DNA of 64,000 nucleotides from Phanerochaete sordida (lineage: Eukaryota > Basidiomycota > Agaricomycetes > Polyporales > Phanerochaetaceae): contig BPQB01000005.1 in the NCBI GenBank assembly GCA_019973155.2, positions 434,001-498,000 on the forward strand, given 5' to 3'. The position numbers and the translations under genes were made by a program. The first letter of the stretch is position 1. Every line of letters begins with the position of its first letter. Of this stretch, positions 56,306 to 64,000 are shown one piece after another. The notes beneath the pieces are model-generated. The model was not told the DNA's origin, did no database searches, and worked only from the letters and a program-made list of their open reading frames with translations.

Positions 56306-59300
56306 TCACTCGCGCGGGAGGATGCGCCCCGTGATGAGGCACTCCTTGACCCACGGGAACGCGACGCAGTTCTCGAGGCTGCGCGCCTTCGCGACGCGGC
56401 GCACCTCCTCGGCGTCCTTGACGACGACGTAGTCGTACCGGTCGAGCTTGGTCGACGCGTGCGCGAGCCCGTCGACGGCCTCGACGCGCGCGGCGCCCAT
56501 GCACAGCAGGATACGCGGGATCATGCGCGTCGCCTCGCGCGAGCGGTCGGCGTCCGAGCTGCCCTGGAGTGAGGTGAGTATCTGGGGCGCACGGCGAGAC
56601 GAGGCGGCGTACCCGTTTAGCGCCCTTCCCTGGCGCGACGTCCTGCAGGACGCAGAGGATGTTCAGGTCGTGGAGGAGCTTCGAGGGCACGCGGTTGCCC
56701 ATGATGTCGCGCAGGTGGTCCGGGCAGCTGCCCCAATCGACGTCGACCATCTGCGTGATGCGCGCGTTGAGCGTCTCCGAGGTGCCGGCGGGCAGGAGGT
56801 ATGCCTGCCAGTCCCGTTCGGCGGCCTGCAGGGCGACGTGAGTAGGCGTCCACGAGCGAGAGAGCGGGGAGCTTACCTCGGCGACCGAGTCGTGCAGCCA
56901 GTCGAACTTCACGCAGGGTATGCCGAGCGCGAGCGCGATGAGGAACTTCGGCTTGTGGCACGCCTCGTCCGAGAGGAGGAACACGCGCTCGAGCTCCTCG
57001 CGGATGAGCCTGAGCTCGCCCTTCTCGAGGATCCAGCGCTTCCCGCCGAGCGCGACTTTGCCCTCCATGCTGAAGACGCGGCACCAGTCGTCGAGCACCG
57101 CGCCGCCGGCACCGCGGATCTGCGCCTCGATGCCACTGCGTGCCTTGTCCCAATCGGCGAAGCCGGGCGCGGTCGTGAGCAGGAAGCCCGTCTTCGCGAA
57201 GAGGCGCTTCGCACTCTTCAGCGAGCCCGCGTGTGCGAGCCGGCTCGGCGTCGGCGACGCCTTCGCCTTCGGGCGCACGAGCGGCACGACTTCGTCCGCG
57301 ACGAGCAGGCGGTCCTTCCAATTGCCCACGACGGACCGGCTCGGGATCATGATGTCTCTCGTCTCGACCTCCTCTTCCACACCCTCGTCGCCATCGAAGC
57401 GCACGAGTACCTGGCGGTCGGACGTGACACTCCGCGATGCGTCGGCGACAGTCGCTTTCTGGGGCGGCTTGCCCTTGACCAGCACATAATCGCCCAGCCG
57501 CAGCTCGAGCCGCCGCAACTTGGATAGATCGACGACGTCTTCCGTGTCGTCGTCGAACTTCACGACGTACTTCCCAGGAGACTCCTCTGCATGGACCGTG
57601 CCGGTATAGTAGTGCGAGTCCTGCTTCCAGAGGGCGAGCACGCGAGTCGCAGATGACACACGAGCAGTGGACGCAGACTTCACTCGGCTCGCCCCTCGTG
57701 TCGGTGGTGTCGAGGTATTCGTGCGGACAGACCGCGTCGACGCCCTCAGCGCTGACGACGGACCTTGCTTGCGTTTCCGCGTTGAGTTCGAGCGCTCCTC
57801 GATGTCTTCGTCCGCGATCTCAGTCCGAGTCTCGTCATTGTCGTGTGCAGAGTGGTCGTCCGAGTCGTCCGGATCGGCGTTCTTCGAGCGTGCTGGGGTG
57901 ATGGGGGCCGGGGTGCCTTTCTTGCCCTTGCCTTTTGTTCCTGACTTGAGGGTGGGCATCATGAGCTGCATCTCTCGCTCATGTGGGTCAGAGGACTGGA
58001 GAATCATGTCCTCAGAGCGGATCGAAGGAGCTGGGGCAGGACGGGGTGAGGGCTTCGAGCCTGATGGGTCCGTTCGAGCCCGCTTCGGTGGTGGAGGCAT
58101 GATAGAACCGGAGTCATCGCGAGACAACGGTTTGCTCGACGGCTTGGTCCTGGGTTTGCTGGTCGCAGCCAGTGGGACCTCCTGGCTTTCGCTATCTACC
58201 TCCTCAATAGCCCCTAGCAGCGCGGTAGGTCTTTTGACCACGGGCGAGGCAGCTAAGGGTACATCGGGAGACGACGAAGGCGCAGCAATGGGCTGGGAAG
58301 GTTCAGTTTCGGGCACGACGCTCGGCGAGGCAGGTGGGTGGTCTTGTACTCCGAAGGAAGGGTCTACTCGCAGGCCGGTCGCGGGAAGGTGCGATGCGTC
58401 TGATGGTTGGGTCGCACCGCCGTCAACGTACTCCTCGAGGTCGAATCGGCTATCGTCGACTAATCGACCTGTATCAGGGAGGTGTGACGCGTCTGAAGGC
58501 TGAGTTTCCTCGATAACGGACATCATTGGGTCGTCCTCGTCAATGTCGATCTTCCGACCGGTGTCAGGGAGGTTGGAATCTTCCGATGGCTGTGTCTCTG
58601 CGTAAGTGCTCGGTCCTGCGGCAGGTTCATGAGAGTCGAAAATCGTCTGGGTGTGCTCGTAGTACGCCTGCGCCTGCGCATAAGCGGCAGCATTTCCCTG
58701 AAAACGCCAGCGTTTCCGTGGATTAACCATTGCAAGGAGGCTCGGTGGGGCGGTAGTGGTGGAGGTTGCGCCAGACTGATGGTAGGCGTCTATGGGAGGG
58801 GCGGGTGCCTCCTCATCGAGTGGCTGAGTGGCGACAGGAGATGTGGTGTCAGTCAGTTGGGTAGCTGCTCCGGAGGATGCGTCGTCGCTGCTGTAGTGAA
58901 ATGTTGTCTTCGGGTGCAGTCGCGGAGAAGAGGACGCGCGGGTGGCATTATTTGTAGGGAAGAGCTCATCGTCCTCATCCTGCACTTGTGCGCCAGAGTC
59001 GTAGAAGAAAGGCGAGTTGGCACGTTGAGAGTGCTGGGGTTGCGTTGGAGGTTCGGATCCCGTTCGTGATACAGACAAGTCTCTGAACCGGGTACGAGTT
59101 CGGCTGACATCGCTAGTAAATGAAGGACTTTCATCTTGGTCTTCGTCAAGGCAGTGCTCGTCCGTTGCAAAGCTGTCCTGGGAGCGACCGAGCTCTGACA
59201 GAGGCATTTGGAACGTCTTTGACTGCTTCACGTACTTCTTCTCCTGGATATCCTTCGGAAGGACGGCGAAAGAGTCCTCTGAGGCTGGTGAAGGAGACCT

Positions 59301-59928
59301 TGGACGCTTCAGAGTATTATTGGAACGTGATGGGAGTGCCTTGGCGCGTCCTTTGGCGCCCAATGCTGAGGCCGCGTTGTCGTGAAGAGAGGTGCAAGGA
59401 AGAGAAGAGTTTCCATCGGGACGAGGAGCCGCAGCGATCTTGTCGCTTGTTGACACCGTCTTCCGGACATTTGAAGGGCCAGCGACGTTCTCTAGATTGT
59501 CCATGGAGATGTCTTCGCCTGAACGAGGTGCCGGAGCAAATGTACGAGGCTGGGCTGGAACTGCCGGAGACTGCGAGAGCCGAGTACCAGAGCGCTGCCA
59601 CACAGGAGCAGGCGTGTTCTCCTTCTGGGACTCCTTACGCGTGAGCGCTGCTTCTTTTGACGTTTGTGACGGGCTACCAGCCAGACCATGCAGGCTATAG
59701 GAGCTTTGGGTGTCTCTAGCACATGATATCCATCCGTTCTGGTCTTTGGTGGGATACTTGTCCGCGATCACACTTGATGCTGGAGTGGGACCCGCCAGGG
59801 TACCCTTGGTCGTCGAAGTACTTCCTTGCGAGTCATCAGTACTGCATCAAGAAAGACATGTCAACTCGACCAGGAATCGTAAAGTGTGGATAGTCGACGC
59901 ACCACACGGAGTCATTGAATGTGCCCAT
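56306..59928 (-). CDS. Crb2/Rad9/53BP1-type DNA-damage checkpoint mediator
   Basis: The first coding exon is 59928-59903 (26 nt, MGTFNDSV), splicing to 59841; the gene ends at TGA 56308-56306. About two thirds is disordered, with many SQ/TQ sites (SQSP, SQDS, TQPS) for ATM/ATR-type kinases. Then comes a Tudor-like domain: VLALWKQDSHYYTGTVHAEE, GKYVVKFDDDTEDVV and LRLGDYVLVKG. Tandem BRCT follows: KSAKRLFAKTGFLLTTAP, RVFLLSDEACHKPKFL, ALALGIPCVKFDWLHDSV, and LDRYDYVVVKDAEEVRRVAK with CVAFPWVKECLITGRIL. This Tudor-BRCT order is that of fission yeast Crb2 and human 53BP1, which read methylated and phosphorylated chromatin and activate the checkpoint kinase. A repeated TQPSDxSxLPxTG block is described among the findings. 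Confidence 0.87.
58360..58605 (-). repeat. Coding repeats with TQPS(D/E) motif in the Crb2-like gene
   Basis: Three copies encode TQPSEDSNLPDTGR, TQPSDASHLPDTGR and TQPSDASHLPATG, each followed by an acidic spacer (DIDEDD, DDSRFDLEE). Each centres on a TQ site, so multiplied phosphorylation sites are likely. Confidence 0.7.
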
Positions 59929-60195
59929 GATCTCGACCTTCCCTACCCCCGACGGCGTTACGTCTGGGCGAGCCAGATTGAAAAGAAAGGACCTAGAGCG
60001 TTTTCAGTACCCATTGTAGTAAATTAAAACGATGCCAATGCTACACGCACGCGTGAATGTCTCGCGCAACACGTCCGTTTTGTATCAGCGCGGCCGGGTC
60101 AATGTGGCGAACAGCAAATCTGTCTGGGGGCTAGGAACATCAGAAATAGTGAGCTAAAATGGTAGCCAGAGTATTACGACGACTATTCCTGACCT

Positions 60196-62352
60196 ATGGC
60201 GGAGGATGGGTGGCCTGAGGAGGGAGGAAGACGTGGTCGTTGGAGGCGGGGACGCGGAAAGCGACCTTTCGCTCCTAATTGGGCGTCTATGGCGCGCTAC
60301 CCCACGTGCCTGTTCGAGTCTTTGGCGCTCTGGATCGACTCGGGGTTCCTCCACGCTTCCCTCCTGCCACCACCGTCTGGACTCCCTCAGCTTGACCTCT
60401 CTGCGCTGGTCGCCTCGGCCAGCTGCTGTCCTCCAGCACTTCGCTCCCTTGAAACAACCCTCCTTTTATTTATGATCTTGTCGGACGCGGCGGCGCGGGC
60501 CCTCCCTATGCCAGTGGTTTACGATCTCGAGCCAGGCACGCAGGAAAGCCGACACAAGGATGCAGAAACAGTACCAGCACCTCCTCCTCCACCTCCAGTA
60601 AGGTCGAAACAGTCTACGTCAAACTACTCGCAAAAGTCGGAAGCGAAGAAGGAGCAGTCGAAGAAGAAAACGAGCAAGGAGAAGTCTACTAAGAACAAGT
60701 CTGCTTCGAAGGCGGTATCTGCTGCCTCTGCGCACGATGTTGATAACAACGCAGTCCCAAATCCCGCCCCTGATACTGGCGCTGCGCAGACGTCTTTTAC
60801 AGTCTACCACACAGGCGCAGTCTACTCTGGAGTTCTGCCTGTAATCCAACCTTCGACGTCAGCTACCCCGACAGCGTCTACTTCAGGCTTCTCGCCTCTG
60901 CCGCCTTTTGCTGCGTACGCCACTTCAATTTCGTCGTTCTCCGTCATTGTAGCTTCTAGCACGGCCGCCTCGGTACCGCCCTCAGCCACCGCAGCAATAG
61001 AAACCCACCAGCAAGGAAACCCTAAGCAGCCATCGAAGGGGTTTCCTCTCGCAGCCATTGTCGTTCTCGTCTTCCTTGGAATTCTCGTCCTGCTGGGGCT
61101 CGGTATCGTCGTCAGGTCCATGTTCCGCAAACCCAAGCGCTCCATTCCTACTGTGTCGCGTCCCATTCTGCAAGATCCCTTCCAAGACGAGCCTAAGCAG
61201 GATGCCGACGAAGAGTCCTTGTTTGGAGGGAAGGAGCGGTCTTCTCAGGCGGCGAACGAGGTGTTGTTAGACTGGAAGCAGTATCCGCATACCTCTGTCT
61301 ACATCGACAAGCCTCTGCCTACCTTTGACGTGCACGCACCTCTCCCTGGTTCTCCGCAGAAGCGGGCTTCTCTCGACAAGGGTCGCCATCCTGCTTCTCC
61401 TCTGGGCGGTCTTGGACTCACACCTGCGACAAACAACTTCGGCGCAAAATCTCCCAGTCGGCTGTCCCTGATATCTGCATCTGTCTACCCTGGGTCTCCA
61501 GGCTCGACGAACCAGGGACATGGCGTCGGGATCGCTGTCAGCGGCTCTCCTCTCACTGCGGACAACATGCCTCTCCTGCAACGGTCCAAATCCGACGCGT
61601 CCAGACGACGAGTTTCCCAGGCACCTGGACGTGCTCGCCACAGCATGTTGCCGAGCACCTATGGCACTTCGGATCTCTATGGCGGCATTTCTTCTCCTAT
61701 GCCCGTGACACCGAAGGCACCAGCAGCAAACCCTGCGCCCGGTCGCGCCCGCGTCAAGGCACCTTACGCTCCGGGTTCGCTCCTGCGCACGTCCGCGACG
61801 GCACCCGCGCCAGCCCCGGCGCGCGTCGCCAACCCGTTCGAAGAGCCGTCCTACGTGCTCCCGCCGATCTCGCCGGTCATGAAGAGCGACGACCGCCGCG
61901 AGCGCGACACGAAGGCGCTCACGTCCGCGCTGGGGCTCGGCAGCCCTGCGCCGCCGCCATCGCCCGGCACGACGCTCTACCCGGACGACTCAATCACGCT
62001 CTCGGGCCGCCGCCGCAGCGAGCTGCTCAGCCCGCCGCTCGACGCCAGCGCGCGCCTTGGCAAGCTCATGCTCGGCGACTTCCAGAGCTCGACCTCCGTC
62101 GCCGCCGCCGGGCGCGCACCCGCGAACAGCGGCCCCTCGAACGGGAGGGGCCGGGTGCCCGTCCCGCGCAAGCGGGTCGAGGAGAAACCGCCGCGCGTGC
62201 CGTCCCCGCCGCCCCTGCCCTCGCTCGCGCAGATGGCGCTGCAGCACAGCAACCCGCAGGATTTCGAGGACTACAGGAGCCCCACGTATAGCATCTATGG
62301 ACTGTATGACCCGGACAGGAAGAGTCACACTCCTGGTGGAGGTGGATATTGA
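60196..62352 (+). CDS. Single-pass membrane protein with Ser/Thr-rich ectodomain
   Basis: Open from ATG 60196 to TGA 62350-62352 (718 aa). Start choice is uncertain: 60289 and 60472 (MILSDAAARALPMPVVYDLE) are alternatives, and the first 90 residues have weak codon bias. There is a Lys/Ser-rich run (KKEQSKKKTSKEKSTKNKSA), then a Ser/Thr/Ala-rich stretch. A transmembrane helix follows at about residues 284-310 (LAAIVVLVFLGILVLLGLGI) with a basic stop (RSMFRKPKR). The ~400-residue cytosolic tail is Ser/Pro-rich with many SPxR-type kinase sites (SPSRLSL, SKSDASRRR). The plan resembles fungal wall-stress or polarity membrane proteins of the SKG6/MID2 kind, but I see no diagnostic domain. Confidence 0.72.
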   Translation: MAEDGWPEEGGRRGRWRRGRGKRPFAPNWASMARYPTCLFESLALWIDSGFLHASLLPPPSGLPQLDLSALVASASCCPPALRSLETTLLLFMILSDAAARALPMPVVYDLEPGTQESRHKDAETVPAPPPPPPVRSKQSTSNYSQKSEAKKEQSKKKTSKEKSTKNKSASKAVSAASAHDVDNNAVPNPAPDTGAAQTSFTVYHTGAVYSGVLPVIQPSTSATPTASTSGFSPLPPFAAYATSISSFSVIVASSTAASVPPSATAAIETHQQGNPKQPSKGFPLAAIVVLVFLGILVLLGLGIVVRSMFRKPKRSIPTVSRPILQDPFQDEPKQDADEESLFGGKERSSQAANEVLLDWKQYPHTSVYIDKPLPTFDVHAPLPGSPQKRASLDKGRHPASPLGGLGLTPATNNFGAKSPSRLSLISASVYPGSPGSTNQGHGVGIAVSGSPLTADNMPLLQRSKSDASRRRVSQAPGRARHSMLPSTYGTSDLYGGISSPMPVTPKAPAANPAPGRARVKAPYAPGSLLRTSATAPAPAPARVANPFEEPSYVLPPISPVMKSDDRRERDTKALTSALGLGSPAPPPSPGTTLYPDDSITLSGRRRSELLSPPLDASARLGKLMLGDFQSSTSVAAAGRAPANSGPSNGRGRVPVPRKRVEEKPPRVPSPPPLPSLAQMALQHSNPQDFEDYRSPTYSIYGLYDPDRKSHTPGGGGY

Positions 62353-62588
62353 TGGACTTTCACTTCGGACCGGAGGACTTGAGGACTTGAGGCCTTGAGG
62401 TCTCGGACTCTGGACACTTCTACTTTCTCACACTGTAGCCATAGACGATGGACACGGACACACTAGATTTGTAGCGTACGATTACTTGTATCCACCCCAG
62501 AGCATATGGCATTGTCAAGCAGAAATTGTAGAGCGAGAGCACATGAAGGTCGTGAGATGGTCGTAAGAAATGAGACGTCGCCTATCGT

Positions 62589-64000
62589 CTAGGCGTGTTC
62601 GGGCACCTTCGCCTGCTCCTCCTGTGCCTCCGCAGGCGGCGTATGCGACGGCGTCTTCAGCGCCTCCATGCGCCTCAGCATCTCCTCCTCCTCCGCCTTC
62701 ACTTTCGCCGCCTTCTCGCCCTCGGCCTCCGCGACGAGCGCACTGAGCTCGCTCTCGAGCTCCGCGTCGTCCACGCCCGCGTCCGCAAGCGCGAGGTCCG
62801 CGCCGAGGCGTATGCGCTCGTCGATGTCGCGCGCGTCCGCCTGCGCGGCGGCCATCGCGTCCGTCGTCGCGTCGAGGCGCTCGAGGCGCAGCGCGGGGTG
62901 CGCGAGGATCCCGCGGAGCGTCGCCGTGGACCCCGCGTACGCGTGCAGCAGCGCGACGTCGCCCGCCGCGCGCTCAACGGCGAGCAGCGTGCCGTGCAGC
63001 GTGTCGAGCGCCGCGAGCCGCTTCGCGAGCAGGTCCTCGTACTGCTTGCGCGCGCGCAGGTGGCTCAGTGCCGTTTCTTTGCGCTTCTGGGTGAGTGCGG
63101 CGGAGGCCTTGGCGGTGCGGCTGGAGTGCGGTCAGCGGGGGCGAACTCAGGTCATGGGCAGGGACGTACTCGTCTATTTGCTTGTGGATATGTTCTATTG
63201 CAGCCTCGAGGTTCTCGATGGCGGTCTTCAGCTCCAGGACGCCGATGTCGACTGCCGTGATTTCCGGCGTCGCAGCGCCCTGAGTGAACTTGATAACCTG
63301 TACAATATTATATGAGCGCGGAAGGGTCTCAACGCGTACAATACTCACATCGCCCTGTCGAACAATCACCTTCTTATCCCTTTCGAGGTACTTCAGCAGC
63401 ACCTTCAGGTCCAAGTCCGACAGCGTGACGCCCTCGATCGCCTCGCTTGCAAACGTCTTCTTGAACCCCTCGAAGCTATACACCGCATCCGCAACATTGA
63501 CCCCACCCCTCGCCTCCTGCCCGGCGACGACAGCGTCCGCAGCGCGCTCGACAAGGTCCACAACGACATAATCACCCTTGGCCCTCCGCCAGCGTTCCGC
63601 ATCGCCCGCCGCGCCGAAACTCTCGTCCGAGGCGACGACGCCCGCCTGCTGCAGCGCCCACCAGAGCGGGCGCCCGACGACGTACGCCGCGAGGCGGTAC
63701 GGGAGCGACCCGGGGTCGCGGATCGGCTGCACTGCAGACAGAAACGGGGCGAGCGGGACACACGCCTTCGCAGCCGTTAGCTCGGCCTTCACTGGGCGGT
63801 GCGCGGTCAGCACCGGGGCGCGTGCTGCGTGTGGGGGGCACTCACGATGACGGTCGCGAGCGCGAGCGGGCGCCCGACGCCCTCGGCGCGGAACGCCTCC
63901 GTGAGCGCGGGCCCCGCGGCGTGCAGCACGAGGCGGTCGGGGCCCTGCCACCCGCGCGCGACGCACGCCGCGAGCGTGCGCCGCCACCAGTCGACGTTGG
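62589..64000 (-). CDS. CHM7: CHM7/CHMP7-like ESCRT-III protein, N-terminus cut by window edge
   Basis: TAG at 62591-62589; the gene enters from the right edge with VDWWRRTLAACVARGWQGPD still open, so the start is outside. Introns lie near 63840-63790, 63345-63300 and 63170-63120. The winged-helix-like N-terminal part (VYSFEGFKKTFASEAIEGVT, LLKYLERDKKVIVRQGDVS) is followed by a Snf7 domain: KTAIENLEAAIEHIHKQIDE, HLRARKQYEDLLAKRLAALD and AMAAAQADARDIDERI, ending in an acidic ELSALVAEAEGEK helix (MIM-like). An N-terminal winged helix joined to Snf7 is the CHMP7/Chm7 plan. This protein surveils and seals the nuclear envelope with LEM-domain proteins. It converges on the membrane protein gene. Confidence 0.82.

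Noticed and set aside
56448..57527. Plus-strand frame of 359 codons opposite the Crb2-like gene
   Set aside because: Antisense of the BRCT exons, which carry clear family motifs and splice sites.

Overview
This window is nuclear DNA from a filamentous fungus, most likely a basidiomycete (Agaricomycetes). Genes are GC-rich and closely packed, and nearly all are split by many introns of about 45-60 nt with GTRNGT donors and CTRAY-like branch points. Gene content also fits: agaricomycete-type F-box proteins, serine/proline-tailed double-psi beta-barrel (DPBB) secreted proteins, a DUF4246 protein, and fungal RAD54, SIP5 and SERCA homologues. No bacterial, viral, CRISPR, tRNA or rRNA feature was recognised. 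I rebuilt gene models by hand by joining reading frames at GT-AG or GC-AG sites and checking phase; where exon coordinates are given, the phases add up.

Layout. 1-643: 3' end of a Pumilio-like RNA-binding protein. 1.4-4.6 kb: a divergent pair of mitochondrial assembly-factor homologues (NDUFAF4-like and FMP25-like) with a 229-bp shared promoter. 5.0-6.2 kb: an orphan Ser-rich/basic protein. 6.7-10.7 kb: a TFIIIC 90-kDa-type subunit divergent from a cryptic APC13 homologue. 10.8-12.6 kb: a tandem duplicate of an unknown 241-aa membrane-anchored protein. 13.3-18.6 kb: two multi-pass membrane proteins flanking a ten-exon aldehyde dehydrogenase. 19.5-24.4 kb: an F-box protein and a SIP5-type RING protein. 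26.0-29.6 kb: a SERCA-type Ca2+ pump. 30.1-32.6 kb: a tandem pair of secreted DPBB proteins. 33.7-36.3 kb: a 2.6-kb element with terminal inverted repeats and imperfect 8-bp target duplications, enclosing a decayed spliced gene. 36.6-39.3 kb: a second copy of the F-box family, inverted. 39.8-41.7 kb: a DUF4246 protein. 42.0-48.0 kb: a chromodomain/AT-hook protein divergent from RAD54. 48.2-49.5 kb: a LIN1/CD2BP2 GYF splicing protein. 50.1-51.3 kb: an F-box/LRR-like gene with a broken-looking 5' end. 51.5-55.8 kb: two RS-motif low-complexity proteins flanking an SPX-RING ubiquitin ligase. 56.3-59.9 kb: a Crb2/53BP1-type checkpoint mediator. 60.2-62.4 kb: a single-pass membrane protein. 62.6-64.0 kb: a CHM7/CHMP7 ESCRT protein running off the right edge.

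Themes. Two pairs share short bidirectional promoters and plausibly function: respiratory-chain assembly at 2.2-2.4 kb, and chromatin/recombination at 44.7-45.0 kb. Three introns use rare GC-AG borders, all with AAG|GCRAG donors. One 54-nt GC-AG intron and one 57-nt GT-AG candidate keep the frame if retained, so automatic annotation could miss them. I found no clear new multi-gene system. The least explained items are the TIR element with its gene remnant, the tandem 241-aa family, the orphan membrane proteins, and the folded C-terminus of the chromodomain protein.
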